Positions 46,257 through 56,192 are shown, numbered from the stretch's first letter. The stretch: 64,000 bases of DNA from Pleionea litopenaei (GCF_031198435.1 NZ_CP133548.1:3010001-3074000), one strand, 5' to 3'. Numbers and translations are program-made. Notes: a model not told the origin generated them from the letters alone.

Positions 46257-49200
46257 TTATTCGGTAGAGCAATTCTGAGGAGAACCGCTATCAGAATATC
46301 CAGACTCATTGGAATCCGACTCATTGAATCCATAGCCACCTCCACCAGGTGTTCGTATTTCAATCGCCTCACCAGCATTGACCGTTAACTCACAACTTGA
46401 CGGTAATTCCTTCCAACCGTCATCGATAGAAATTAATCGGTTTTCCCCGGCAATTCCCGGGCTTCCTCCGTGTATCCCAAAAGGAGTATTTATTCGATTA
46501 TTAGACAGGATACTCACCGTCATTTCAGTGAGAAATCGGATCCTACGAATCAGCCCGTTACCACCCTTGTGCTTTCCAGAGCCTCCGCTCGATGTTCTTA
46601 TCTTAAACTGTTCGAGACTAACTGGAAAACGCATTTCTAAAATTTCTGGGTCGGTAATTCGAGAGTTCGTCATATGCGTTTGTACCCCATCACAACCATC
46701 GTAGTGATTTCCTGCTCCACTACCACCTGCGATGGTTTCGTAATATTGGTACTTTGCATTTCCAAAAGTCAGGTTATTCATCGTCCCTTGAGCACTGGCT
46801 TGAAGGCCTAACGCTCCAAAGACTAAATCGGTAATAACCTGTGATGTTTCGACATTCCCAGCGACCACTGCTGCCGGATAGGTAGGTGAAAGCATCGAAC
46901 CGTCGGGGATAGTAATTTTCACTGGACGAATACAGCCTTCATTCAAAGGAAGATCTTCATTAATCAGACTGCGCAAAACATATAAGATTGCGGCTTTGGC
47001 CACGGATCTCGGAGCATTAAAATTATTATTGAGCTGGCTACTAGAACCACTAAAATCGAAGTGTAATCCTTGGTTCTTGAGCGGAGAAATTGATAAATTC
47101 AAATGAGCGCCACAATCCATATCGATGGCAAAGGAACATGGAGAAAACTTAGCGACTGCTCGTCCAACAGCGTTAGCGGCGTAATCTTGAACGTGATTCA
47201 TGTAGGCGCTTATCGTCTCTTCTCCATAAGACTTACAAGCGTGTTGTAATTCGCTGATTCCACGCTGGTTGGCTGCGACTTGCGCTTTCAAATCGGCCAA
47301 GTTTTGATCGAAATTTCGTACTGGATATTTTCCTGTGGTTAACAAACGTTTAAGTCCAGCTAAATCTAACTGATGCCCTTTAATCAAGGCAAAGCACTCA
47401 ATCACTACGCCTTCGTCTTCAATTGACTGACTATGCGCAGGCATTGAACCTGGAGTAATTCCTCCTATATCAGCATGATGGCCACGCGAAGCTACCCAAA
47501 ATCGTAACTCTTCTTGAATAAAAACTGGACTGATAACCGTGATGTCGGGTAAATGCGTTCCTCCATGATAGGGTGAGTTCAATAGAAAACAGTCACCCTT
47601 TTGAAACGGTAAGTTTTTATGAATTACGTGCTTTACACTGTCGGACATTGAGCCTAAATGGACGGGCATATGAGGAGCGTTAGCAATTAAATTTCCGGTG
47701 CGATCAAATAAGGCACATGAAAAATCCAAACGTTCCTTAATATTGACTGATTGAGCCGTATTTTGAAGGACCGCACCCATTTGTTCTGCTATGTGACGAT
47801 ATAGGCTATTGAAAATTTCCAGGCGAGAAGGGTTCAACTTCGTATCGTTGTAGTTTTCTACTTTGGTCTTTCGAAGTTTAGAAAGACTAAAATGATCGCC
47901 CTTGGTTTTTTTTATTTGCCAGTTTGGCTCGACGACAATGGTGGTGTTTGAGTCATAAATAATCACCGGACCAATGATCGGTTGTTCGTAATCAATACTT
48001 TCAGCGGCAATAAAGGAGGTTTTAATAAATTGATCGTTAAACCAAACATCATGCTCTTGAATATCTTTTGGTTTTAGCTGTTCGGCTTTTCTTTCAATAA
48101 GTGGTTGAGACACTTGCGTAGAAAGATGAGCTTTTTGAATCTCGATACGAGCGAGCTCATTAGAGAATCCAAATCGCTCTTGATGTTGCCGATGAAACGA
48201 TTGTTGCATGGTTTCATATTGGTCATAGGTCACGGCTAGCGTTAAATCGGAACCTTGATAATTCAGCCAGCATACAATTTGATGTTGAAGGTCCCCTTCG
48301 ATCTTGGCAAGTTTGTGTTTATGTTCAATGAACTGTTGATGTGATAAATCGTTAATTTCTTGCCAAATAGAATCAGAAAAGGGTTGTCCGAAATAATGTT
48401 CACTCTCTTGACCAATATCGCTGCAGCCCATTCCATAAGCTGACAGTAAACTGGATTCTGCGTGTATAAATATTTTATCAATCCCTAACGCTTCCGCAAC
48501 TAGGCATGCATGCTGACCTCCGGCTCCACCAAAGGCGTTTAGAGCATAATCGGTTAATTCAATGCCTTTTTGTGTTGATATTGTTTTGATCGCATTGGCC
48601 ATTGCATTAACTGCAATTGATAAAAATTGTTCAGCGATTTCATGAACTGAAAAAGACGAATCCAGTTTTTTGTTGATCTCTTTTTGTAGCGATTCAAAAG
48701 CACGGCGACAGCGTTCAAAATCGAGTGGGGATTGACCATTATGACCAAAGACATGCGGGAAATATTCGGAGCGAATTTTTCCACAAATGACGTTGATATC
48801 AGTGACGGCAAGTTGTTCTCCTCGTCCATAACTGACTGGACCTGGGTGTGCGCCAACGGATGCAGGGCCGACACTGAATTTTTCGCCATCGAAAGACAAC
48901 TGTGAGCCGCCTCCTGCTGCAACGGTATGCACGGCGAGCATCGGGACTCTTAAACTTGTACCCTGAATTTCGCTATTGCTGGTAATTTCAAATCGACCTC
49001 GGTATAAACTCACATCGGTTGAGGTACCACCCATATCAAAACCAATGACTTTATTAAATCCTGCTGCATTTGCTGTTTTTGCCATGGCAACGATACCTCC
49101 TGCTGGCCCTGACAAAACGGCGTCTTTTCCGTCAAATAAATGGGCATTTACTAAATGACCATTGCTCTGCATAAAATAGATTGGCGTATCTCTAAAGGTC

Positions 49201-49916
49201 TGCTGCAACCGGCTCACATAGTCGTGAACAACAGGGGACAGATAGGCATCGATTAAAGTCGTTTCTGCGCGAGGTAACAGTTTGGGAGCAGGCGATGCTT
49301 GATGCGATAGAACAATCGTTGTGTAGCCAATTTTCTTAGCCAACTCTGCGACTTCTTGCTCATGTAATGGATTTCTATAACTGTGCATGAGGGCTATCGC
49401 TATTGCCTGATTACCCTGTTGGTAAAATTTAAGCAGCTGACTTTTTATGGCTTCTTTATCGAGTTTAACAACTTCATTTCCATCTGCGTCTAACCGAGCG
49501 GATATTCCAATAACATGTCGATAAAGAGGAGACTGTCGTCGTATATTCTGATCAAATAAATTAGCTCGACTTTGATCTCGAATGATCATCAAATCTTCAA
49601 AGCCTTGATTGACGACAAGTAACGTTGCAGCGCCCTTCCGCTCGAGGAGCGCATTGGTTGCAACGGTTGTTCCCATCTTTATTTCCGAAATCAGAGTAGA
49701 CAGATTTTCTTTTGGGATAGTCGGATGCTGTTCCGATAAAAATGACTGAATGCCAAAACTAACGGCATCGTGGTAGTGATCAGGATCTTCCGAAAGAACT
49801 TTGATCGAGTGGTAGTCGCCGTTTGTCGATACAGCGATAATATCGGTAAATGTACCGCCTCGGTCGACCCAAAATGACCACGTCTGCAAAACGCATCTCC
49901 CATATTCTGTTTGCAT
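46257..49916 (-). CDS. 5-oxoprolinase / hydantoinase, fused HyuA-HyuB type
   Basis: 1219 residues. Residues 15-680 are HyuA-like with the ATP-binding fold (FWVDRGGTFTDIIAV, GAATLLVVNQGFEDL, VIGFDMGGTSTDVSLY); residues 700-1190 are HyuB-like (HLGSMSDSVKHVI, GDCFLLNSPYHGGTHLPD, ASRGHHADIGGITPGSMP, and HKGGNGLIRRIRFL). The fused arrangement and length match eukaryotic and proteobacterial 5-oxoprolinase. It opens pyroglutamate to glutamate using ATP, a step that fits a protein-degrading lifestyle. The tail is Ser/Asn rich. It is divergent from the M20 amidohydrolase gene. Confidence 0.93.
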   Translation of the reverse strand: MQTEYGRCVLQTWSFWVDRGGTFTDIIAVSTNGDYHSIKVLSEDPDHYHDAVSFGIQSFLSEQHPTIPKENLSTLISEIKMGTTVATNALLERKGAATLLVVNQGFEDLMIIRDQSRANLFDQNIRRQSPLYRHVIGISARLDADGNEVVKLDKEAIKSQLLKFYQQGNQAIAIALMHSYRNPLHEQEVAELAKKIGYTTIVLSHQASPAPKLLPRAETTLIDAYLSPVVHDYVSRLQQTFRDTPIYFMQSNGHLVNAHLFDGKDAVLSGPAGGIVAMAKTANAAGFNKVIGFDMGGTSTDVSLYRGRFEITSNSEIQGTSLRVPMLAVHTVAAGGGSQLSFDGEKFSVGPASVGAHPGPVSYGRGEQLAVTDINVICGKIRSEYFPHVFGHNGQSPLDFERCRRAFESLQKEINKKLDSSFSVHEIAEQFLSIAVNAMANAIKTISTQKGIELTDYALNAFGGAGGQHACLVAEALGIDKIFIHAESSLLSAYGMGCSDIGQESEHYFGQPFSDSIWQEINDLSHQQFIEHKHKLAKIEGDLQHQIVCWLNYQGSDLTLAVTYDQYETMQQSFHRQHQERFGFSNELARIEIQKAHLSTQVSQPLIERKAEQLKPKDIQEHDVWFNDQFIKTSFIAAESIDYEQPIIGPVIIYDSNTTIVVEPNWQIKKTKGDHFSLSKLRKTKVENYNDTKLNPSRLEIFNSLYRHIAEQMGAVLQNTAQSVNIKERLDFSCALFDRTGNLIANAPHMPVHLGSMSDSVKHVIHKNLPFQKGDCFLLNSPYHGGTHLPDITVISPVFIQEELRFWVASRGHHADIGGITPGSMPAHSQSIEDEGVVIECFALIKGHQLDLAGLKRLLTTGKYPVRNFDQNLADLKAQVAANQRGISELQHACKSYGEETISAYMNHVQDYAANAVGRAVAKFSPCSFAIDMDCGAHLNLSISPLKNQGLHFDFSGSSSQLNNNFNAPRSVAKAAILYVLRSLINEDLPLNEGCIRPVKITIPDGSMLSPTYPAAVVAGNVETSQVITDLVFGALGLQASAQGTMNNLTFGNAKYQYYETIAGGSGAGNHYDGCDGVQTHMTNSRITDPEILEMRFPVSLEQFKIRTSSGGSGKHKGGNGLIRRIRFLTEMTVSILSNNRINTPFGIHGGSPGIAGENRLISIDDGWKELPSSCELTVNAGEAIEIRTPGGGGYGFNESDSNESGYSDSGSPQNCSTE

Positions 49917-50044
49917 TATGTTGTATCATGAAGTGTGTGCTAATCACCACCTTTTGCTTTGAGGTCGCATTAATCTCGCATGGGTGTTTATATTATTTTT
50001 TTCCGGTACACTGAGTCTTCAAATCGATCAATGAGAGAATAATA

Positions 50045-51348
50045 ATGATCAAACGTCTTTCACTGTTGGCGCTGGGCGCCTTTTTTCTGGGAAATTCTAG
50101 TGTTGCAACTGCATCCGATATTGAGGTGAGCGCTAGCTTACAAAAAAAGTCATTGAGTGGCGACGTCATCTACATGCAAATCCTGAATTATCAAACCGAG
50201 AGTTTGAAACGGCGAAATACATTACTCAACATTTAAAGTCGCTAGGGATTGAGGTGCAAACCAATATTGCGCACACTGGTGTCGTGGGAATTTTAAAAGG
50301 CGGAAAACCTGGTCCAGTCGTCGCTCTACGAGCTGATATGGACGCTTTGCCAGTCTCCGAGCGAGTAGATTTACCGTTTGCTTCTAAGGTAACCAGTGAG
50401 TACAACGGTCAGTCTGTCGGTGTGATGCATGCGTGTGGTCACGATACGCATGTTGCTATTTTAATGGGCGTTGCTGAAACCTTGGCGAAGCGTAAGAACG
50501 ATTTACGCGGTACCGTAAAGTTTATTTTCCAACCCGCTGAAGAAGGTGCTCCTGCAGGCGAGCGAGGTGGAGCTGAGCTCATGGTTGAACAAGGGGTATT
50601 ACGCGCGCCGAAAGTGGATGCCATCTTTGGTTTACACATTTCTTCAAAAATGGAGGTTGGCTATCTGGGCTATCGAAGTGGCGGTATTATGGCAGCGGTA
50701 GACAACTTTAAATTGACCGTGACGGGTAAGCAGGTTCATGGATCAACGCCTTGGGATGGCATTGATCCGATTGTCGCGAGTGCGCAAATTATTAACGACA
50801 TTCAGAGTATTGTCAGTCGACAATTGCCTTTAACCAAAAATGCCGCCGTCATTTCTGTGGGCAGTATTCACGGTGGTGTGCGATCGAATATTATTCCACA
50901 AAGTGTCGAGTTAATTGGAACCATAAGAACGCTCGATCCTGACATGCGAAATCATTTGCATGCGCGTTTACGTGAGGTCGTCAAACATTCGGCTGCGGTG
51001 ATGGGCGCTACAACCGAGTTGCAATTACCCTATACCACGCACTACCCAATAACCTATAACCAGCCAGAATTAATGGAGCAAATGCTTCCAACAATGCAAC
51101 GTGTCGCTGGGTCAGATAATGTGCTGTTAATGGATGCGATCACTGGTGCAGAAGACTTTTCATTTTTTCAGCAGCAAGTTCCAGGAGTGTATTTCTTCTT
51201 AGGTGGAAAAACCAAAGGACTCGCCCCAGAGCAAGCCCCTGCTCATCATACCCCCGATTTTTATATCGATGAGTCAGGTATGCCGCTGGGTGTTCAGGTA
51301 TTGTCGCAAATGGCGATTGATTATATGGAACAATCGACTCGTCAATAG
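50045..51348 (+). pseudogene. secreted M20 amidohydrolase (AbgB/IAA-amino-acid hydrolase type), frameshifted
   Basis: A start at 50045 gives a signal peptide (MIKRLSLLALGAFFLGNSS) and the beginning of the mature protein, but this frame stops at 50234-50236. The M20 enzyme continues in the -1 frame: adding one A at the A7 run 50142-50148 yields QKKVIEWRRHLHANPELSN and joins the rest, about 434 residues. Metal sites follow: MHACGHDTHVA, QPAEEGAPAGERGG, GLHISSKMEVGY, AITGAEDFSFF. The sequence CA-A-AAA-AAG is the canonical -1 slippery heptamer of dnaX. It hydrolyses N-acyl or peptide-like amides in the periplasm. Either a sequencing indel or frameshifting explains it. Confidence 0.85.
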
Positions 51349-51480
51349 ACTCTAAGGCAGCGATGTTAACGTGAAGGGCGGTTTTACCTGGGACATTGCA
51401 TCGGCTGTGCCGTCAAATATCGCGCAGCCGCTGTCGATCTATCGCAGATTTGCTATATTTTACAAAGGGAGGACGCTGTG

Positions 51481-52086
51481 ATGTCAGATACCGTATTTAC
51501 CACCGACTCTCTTTGGCAGTTTGCAAATGACTTTTATCAGAAGGAAGGGGTAGAGCCATTGTGCTTGGCTTTACAAGATGAGTTTCATTTAAACGTGAAT
51601 GTCAGCTTATTTGCTATCTGGTACGCGTTAACCACGCGAAGGATTTTATCGAAAGATGATTTTCGTTCTTTGATGTCTGCCATTGCGGTTAGTGATCAGA
51701 AGGTTGTTGAATTTCGTAGCTTTCGGCGCAAATTCTTGGCGCAGTACAATGATACCTCAGCGTCTGAATTTATTGCGCTCAAACAGTCGTTTCTAAGCCT
51801 TGAGCTACAGCTCGAAAAGCAAGTAATGGCTGACTTAGTCAACTTTTGCCGAACGTCGATCTTGCCGTTAGCGCAGAGTCATTTCTCCATTCCAAGCGAT
51901 GATAATCATTCACGTCTTGCTGCGCTGAAAAGCGCGGATGCGACGACCATCCACTTTTTAGCCGGTGAAAATTTAGAAAATTATTTTGCGGCCGCTATCG
52001 AGCAAATTCCCCCGACGCTGTTGACTTTACATCAACAGTTATTGAGTCGACTGACCCTACAGGCCATTGCGCAACAGGCCGCCTAA
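51481..52086 (+). CDS. TIGR02444 family protein
   Basis: About 201 residues, mostly helical, no signal peptide. The opening SLWQFANDFYQKEGVEPLCL, then LQDEFHLNVNVSLFAIWYAL, matches the uncharacterised TIGR02444 family of gammaproteobacteria, often found beside ATP-binding UUP-like genes (not here). AAGGGAGG at 51465-51472 serves either the ATG at 51481 or the GTG just before it. Function unknown. It precedes the metal-responsive regulator but has its own spacing and is not clearly coupled. Confidence 0.8.
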   Translation: MSDTVFTTDSLWQFANDFYQKEGVEPLCLALQDEFHLNVNVSLFAIWYALTTRRILSKDDFRSLMSAIAVSDQKVVEFRSFRRKFLAQYNDTSASEFIALKQSFLSLELQLEKQVMADLVNFCRTSILPLAQSHFSIPSDDNHSRLAALKSADATTIHFLAGENLENYFAAAIEQIPPTLLTLHQQLLSRLTLQAIAQQAA

Positions 52087-52137
52087 GCAAAGACTGCGTA
52101 CTGAATTGACCTTCTTGATGACTGAATAACCAAAGGC

Positions 52138-52169
52138 TTGACTTTTGAGTCGACTCTAAGGTTTATAAT
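52138..52169 (+). promoter_or_regulatory. MerR-type metal promoter with 20-bp spacer
   Basis: TTGACT (52138-52143) and TATAAT (52164-52169) are separated by 20 bases, longer than normal and diagnostic of MerR activation. The operator ACTTTTGAGTCGACTCTAAGGT (52141-52162) is nearly the ZntR site at zntA, including the core GAGTCGACTC. Confidence 0.88.
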
Positions 52170-52205
52170 GGGCATATTGCGATCAAGCAGTAAAGGTGAA
52201 TGACG

Positions 52206-52616
52206 ATGTTTAGAATTAAACAAGCGGCAACCCTCAGTGGTTTCAGCGTTGATACTTTGCGCTTTTACGATAAGCAGGAGTTGGCCAGTCCTTCTATGCG
52301 CTCGGCGTCGGGCTATCGACTTTACAATGAAGATGATATCGATCGACTGCGGTTTATCCGACATGCCAAAGATATTGGTTTCAATTTAGACAGTGTGCGC
52401 GAGTTATTAGCCATTCGTTTGCACAAAGATCAAAGCTCTTGTGAAGACGTTAAGAGCCTAACAGCAGAAAAACTGAGCGAAATTGATGACAAAATTCGCG
52501 AGCTGCAACAAATGCGAGCGGCGGTGAAGCGCTTACACGATAACTGCTGTGGTGGAGCTGAGTCAGCCGAGCAGTGTACCATTTTGCAAGCACTCGACAG
52601 TGTAAGAGGAGTGTAA
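52206..52616 (+). CDS. metal-responsive MerR regulator (ZntR/CadR-like)
   Basis: 136 residues from the ATG at 52206, aligned with ZntR starts; an ATG two codons upstream leaves the ribosome-binding site too close. The HTH (RIKQAATLSGFSVDTLRFYD) and SGYRLYNEDD are followed by a dimer helix and a Cys-rich tail (HDNCCGGAESAEQC) that resembles the two-metal loop of ZntR and CadR/PbrR. It should sense Zn, Cd or Pb. It is the first gene after its own MerR-type promoter and is followed, two bases later, by an exporter, so the pair is self-activated as an operon. Confidence 0.92.
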   Translation: MFRIKQAATLSGFSVDTLRFYDKQELASPSMRSASGYRLYNEDDIDRLRFIRHAKDIGFNLDSVRELLAIRLHKDQSSCEDVKSLTAEKLSEIDDKIRELQQMRAAVKRLHDNCCGGAESAEQCTILQALDSVRGV

Positions 52617-52618
52617 CT

Positions 52619-53725
52619 ATGCCTAGTTGGTTGTCTGATTTCTTAGAGAATTTCCTTGCCATATGGCTAGAGTCGGCACCTTGGCTGATTCTGGGTTTAA
52701 CGATTGCTGGATTGATGAAAGCATTTATTCCGAAACAGTGGATGCAGAATCAGTTAGGAGGGCAGCGTCGAATTAATGTGATTAAAGCGGCTTTCATTGG
52801 CGCACCACTGCCGCTGTGTAGTTGTGGGGTAGTGCCTGCGGCGATGGGCCTTCGTAGAGCCGGTGCTTCGAAAGGTTCTACCGTTGCTTTCCTTGTCGCT
52901 ACGCCCGAAACAGGTCCTGACTCAGTGACGTTGTCGTATGCATTATTAGGACCTTTCATGGCAATTATTCGTCCCATAGCGGCAGTGACCAGTGCGATTG
53001 TCGCAGGACTACTGGTTCGCCACGAAACGCACGAATCGAGCAGTGAAACGTTAGCGCAAAGTAAAGGTGATGGCTGTTGCGCGAGCGAGAAAGCTGCGCC
53101 TGCTGCTGCGTCTTGTTGCGGTTCGAAAGCGCCCAAAGAGCCCAGTAAAAGGGTCGCAGTATGGGAAGGACTTAATTATTCTTTTGGTCAACTTTTAAAA
53201 GACATCAGTAGCTGGTTGTTGCTTGGGCTGGCCGTTGCCGCAATTATCCAAACGTTCATCCCAGCGGACTGGCTAGCACAATGGGGACAAGGCTGGAGCG
53301 CTCTCCTATTAATGACCGTCATTGGTGTTCCCATGTATATCTGCGCTTCTGCTTCTACTCCAATTGCAGCTGGATTTTTAGCGGCCGGAGTATCGCCAGG
53401 CGCGGTGTTGGTATTTATGTTAGCCGGGCCCGCAACCAATATTGGCACCTTAGGTATTATTCGGAAAGAGCTTGGTAATCATGCGTTGGTGGCCTATTTA
53501 ACCGGAGTGGTTGCGACGGCATTAGGTTTCGGTCTGTTAACCGACTATTTAGTGAGCCAATACCATTTAATGGATCAAATCGTATCATTGCACTCAATGG
53601 AACATAATGTTGCGTGGTGGAGCTGGATAATGGGGGGCGCTTTGTTATTGCTGATGTTTAATGCTCAGTGGCCACACTGGTTAAAGGTCTTTAACGCCAA
53701 TCAGAAGGTTTCGCAGAGTAAATAA
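52619..53725 (+). CDS. SO_0444-type Cu/Zn efflux permease (DUF318 family)
   Basis: 368 residues, about eight membrane helices in two halves. It shows the family signature PLPLCSCGVVPAAMGLRRAG (residues 61-80) and a matching second-half motif GVPMYICASASTPIAAGFLA. The cytoplasmic loop between them is Cys-rich (GDGCCASEKAAPAAASCCGS) and should bind metal. Shewanella SO_0444 exports copper and zinc. GAGGAG precedes the ATG and the upstream merR stop is two bases away. Confidence 0.9.
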   Translation: MPSWLSDFLENFLAIWLESAPWLILGLTIAGLMKAFIPKQWMQNQLGGQRRINVIKAAFIGAPLPLCSCGVVPAAMGLRRAGASKGSTVAFLVATPETGPDSVTLSYALLGPFMAIIRPIAAVTSAIVAGLLVRHETHESSSETLAQSKGDGCCASEKAAPAAASCCGSKAPKEPSKRVAVWEGLNYSFGQLLKDISSWLLLGLAVAAIIQTFIPADWLAQWGQGWSALLLMTVIGVPMYICASASTPIAAGFLAAGVSPGAVLVFMLAGPATNIGTLGIIRKELGNHALVAYLTGVVATALGFGLLTDYLVSQYHLMDQIVSLHSMEHNVAWWSWIMGGALLLLMFNAQWPHWLKVFNANQKVSQSK

Positions 53726-53758
53726 GATCACCGGTCAATGAGTGACTATCAGTGATAC

Positions 53759-54025
53759 CTATGACGGCGATGGCCGCGGTGATTGTTCGAACAAAATAGT
53801 TGCGGTTGCTACGGCCCTGGTCGCTGTAGATGACAGTACGATAGTATCTGGCCTAGAAAACAAAGCCAAATGCTTAGAACGCATCAATAACGCATCAGAA
53901 ACGCCGCGCTGTTTAAGTGGTCTATCGATATCGGCAAGCGCGGTATCTGCCCAGCTTGATTTGGCATGTCTAACAAGCAGCAACTTGGCTCGATAGCGAG
54001 CATCAGCGTTCAGGAGGCAGGTCAT
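53759..54025 (-). pseudogene. sixA: phosphohistidine phosphatase SixA, C-terminally truncated
   Basis: 88 residues: KLLLVRHAKSSWADTALADI has the catalytic RHAKSSW, then DRPLKQRGVSDA and VLSSTATRAVATATI. SixA is normally about 150-160 residues with a second catalytic His near the end; that part is absent and the frame stops at 53759-53761, 34 bases from the exporter stop. No continuation exists in other frames. It overlaps the upstream minus-strand gene by 23 bases. The start used is the ATG at 54023-54025. Confidence 0.8.
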
Positions 54026-54533
54026 CGTAGACCGTTGGATCGATAATACCTCGCGGCTTTACCAGCTTGTCGTTTCTTTCGATGGCTTCAAATTTAAAAC
54101 TATCGATATTAAACAACATCCCCCAATAGCGCTTATCTCCACGACAAGAGACGATTCCATTGCGTGTAGGGTCATCTTCTAAATCAGCCTCTTTGGGGAA
54201 AAAGTTACCGTACAAATAGGACTTACCGTCAAGATCAAAGCCAATGTATTGACGCTTATAAACGTTTAGCGGATCGGGTACAAAATCCGCCCCTTGTTTT
54301 TTTAATTCGCTAATGTGTCGCTCTAATTGCTTTTCGATAGCGGTTACTTGAGCTTCTGTGACACGCCAAAAAACATCTGGGTAATAGTGGCTTCGAGTAC
54401 ATTGTTCTACGACTTCCCAGCCACGTTGTTCAGGCATAATATAGATGAGCTTTTCTCGGTTCAAAGACGCTTTGTCGCTGGCCGCAAGGATGTTACATAC
54501 GGTTATAAGCAGCAAGGTGACAATTTTATACAT
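54003..54533 (-). CDS. exported protein of unknown function
   Basis: 176 residues with a signal peptide (about 1-18, ICNILAAS-like). The mature part has many Tyr and Trp and two Cys (EQCTRSHYYP, GIVSCRGDKRYWGMLF), possibly one disulfide, and ends with acidic DPTVYDDLPPER. No known family was recognised. It precedes the truncated sixA on the same strand. Confidence 0.75.
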   Translation of the reverse strand: MYKIVTLLLITVCNILAASDKASLNREKLIYIMPEQRGWEVVEQCTRSHYYPDVFWRVTEAQVTAIEKQLERHISELKKQGADFVPDPLNVYKRQYIGFDLDGKSYLYGNFFPKEADLEDDPTRNGIVSCRGDKRYWGMLFNIDSFKFEAIERNDKLVKPRGIIDPTVYDDLPPER

Positions 54534-54740
54534 ACAGTGCCCTAATAGTATTCTCGAAACTACATTAACTTGTCGATCTTAAGAGAGCTTAGTTTACTCG
54601 CTTTACAAGCAAAGCAAAACTCCCCCAGTTCAAACGAGGTACGACCAACTTTAGGGTTGATATTCTTAGTTTGCGTCGAAGAACTTGGATTTTTTTCGTA
54701 TACTTAACATGATTCATTGCAAGCACCTGAGGACTCCACT

Positions 54741-55154
54741 TTGTTATCGTTATCGTCAAAAATCACCAAGTCTATCGCGGTCTCTTTCATCATGCTGTTG
54801 ACTGCCTGCGGTGTGGATCAATCGAATCCCGAAGTGGTAGCGCAAGAATACGTTGAAGCCATTTATTTTGCTAACCTGCCGCGCTTTAAAGAGATCGTTG
54901 AGCCCGACGATTATGACGCAAACGATGACCATAAGCTTTTTGTTGCGAAAGATTCGACGGCGAAAAGTAATACGCGCAAGCATCGCGGTGGTATTGCTTT
55001 GGTTCAAGTGAGTGATTCTTATGTGAAAGACAATCGTGCTCGCGTTCGGGTGAATGTTGAGTTCAACAACGGCGAGCGACGAGTGCTTTCAATCAGTTTA
55101 CATATGAAAGACGGTAATTGGTACGTTAACCCTACCAGTTGGGCGCGCTGGTAG
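54741..55154 (+). CDS. lipoprotein, DUF4878-like (NTF2-like fold)
   Basis: 137 residues from a TTG at 54741, seven bases after GAGGA. A lipoprotein signal ends at LLTAC. The mature part reads NPEVVAQEYVEAIYFANLPR at its start and ends with LSISLHMKDGNWYVNP, typical of DUF4878 and other NTF2-like small proteins. Role unknown. Confidence 0.75.
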   Translation: MLSLSSKITKSIAVSFIMLLTACGVDQSNPEVVAQEYVEAIYFANLPRFKEIVEPDDYDANDDHKLFVAKDSTAKSNTRKHRGGIALVQVSDSYVKDNRARVRVNVEFNNGERRVLSISLHMKDGNWYVNPTSWARW

Positions 55155-55167
55155 AAATATCGAATAG

Positions 55168-56118
55168 CTACAGCCAATTATTCAGCATGAACCCAATACC
55201 GATGCGAGTGTTTTTATGGTTATAGTCGAGTAAAGTTTCGCCGTAACCATGAAACACTTGAACGTAGCCGCGCACTTTTTTATGAAATGGATAACTGTAA
55301 TTTAACTCAATTGCACCTTTGTTGTCTGAGCGTAAGTTATTGCGCAGCATAATCGATAATTCATTGTCGTGAATTTTGCGAAAAGCCCGTAGTTCGAAAT
55401 AGCCGTAGTAGTCATCGATATCGGGGTTATCATCACCTTTTACGTCATTGATGTCGCGTTTCTCGCGTTCTGGTAAACGCCACCATGGTTTAAAACTAAG
55501 ATAAAAATCTTCATATTCCATCACGACATCTAAATACAGGCGATTCCAACTTCGTGACAACTCGGCCGGTTGGCCATTACTTTGATGAGAAAAACCAGCG
55601 GTTATTGCGGGTACTCGAGCTCCGAACATTTCAGCTTTTGAGGTAAATACCAACATGACTTCTGGTTCGTGATTGGTGTCTCGAAACGGACTGGACTCAT
55701 CGGTATTAAACGCTTGCCAAACCGAACGAGAAGTATAGCCAAAAAATAAGTAACCATTGTCTTCGAAAAGTGTTTGCCGTGTCACAGGCACTTTAAAACT
55801 CACCTGAAATTTTACTTCACTGTGCATAAGATTTCGGTTGTCAGAATAAGGTGTGTAGTTTGGGGTGTCTTGATAAGTCAGAGGCAGAATGTAATTGATT
55901 TTATGTGGTACCAGCGCAAACGTATTGTCATACGCTTTAAGTTCTTCTTGCATGCGCTTATAAATGAGCGACGTATCTTGTAATGTTTCATCTAAATTCT
56001 TTTCGATGCGTTGCAAATCTTGCGACTTTGGTTCTTCGTTTGTCGGTTGTTGAGAGCAGACGCTGAAGCTAATGAAAAAGCAAAGAATTGAACAGGTGTG
56101 GTGAAAGCGATTAAACAT
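55168..56118 (-). CDS. pldA: outer-membrane phospholipase A (PldA)
   Basis: 316 residues with a signal peptide (1-22), a helical linker, then the 12-strand OMPLA barrel. The catalytic His-Ser and Asn are in AGFSHQSNGQPAELSRSWNR, the hallmark of PldA, with the family YGYFELRAFRK strand and the C-terminal GYGETLLDYNHKNTRIGIGF. It cleaves phospholipids that reach the outer leaflet and is activated by dimerisation with calcium. It converges with the small lipoprotein gene. Confidence 0.95.
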   Translation of the reverse strand: MFNRFHHTCSILCFFISFSVCSQQPTNEEPKSQDLQRIEKNLDETLQDTSLIYKRMQEELKAYDNTFALVPHKINYILPLTYQDTPNYTPYSDNRNLMHSEVKFQVSFKVPVTRQTLFEDNGYLFFGYTSRSVWQAFNTDESSPFRDTNHEPEVMLVFTSKAEMFGARVPAITAGFSHQSNGQPAELSRSWNRLYLDVVMEYEDFYLSFKPWWRLPEREKRDINDVKGDDNPDIDDYYGYFELRAFRKIHDNELSIMLRNNLRSDNKGAIELNYSYPFHKKVRGYVQVFHGYGETLLDYNHKNTRIGIGFMLNNWL

Positions 56119-56192
56119 CGGACCAAGGTTCCCAAGGAAAATATGGCGATATTGTAACGGCTTAGTCGAGCAAGTGCGATAGATTGTCGTGT

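Noticed and set aside
53742-53996. 84-codon plus-strand frame opposite the sixA remnant
   Set aside because: The minus strand carries the RHAKSSW catalytic motif; the plus frame has no coding sense.
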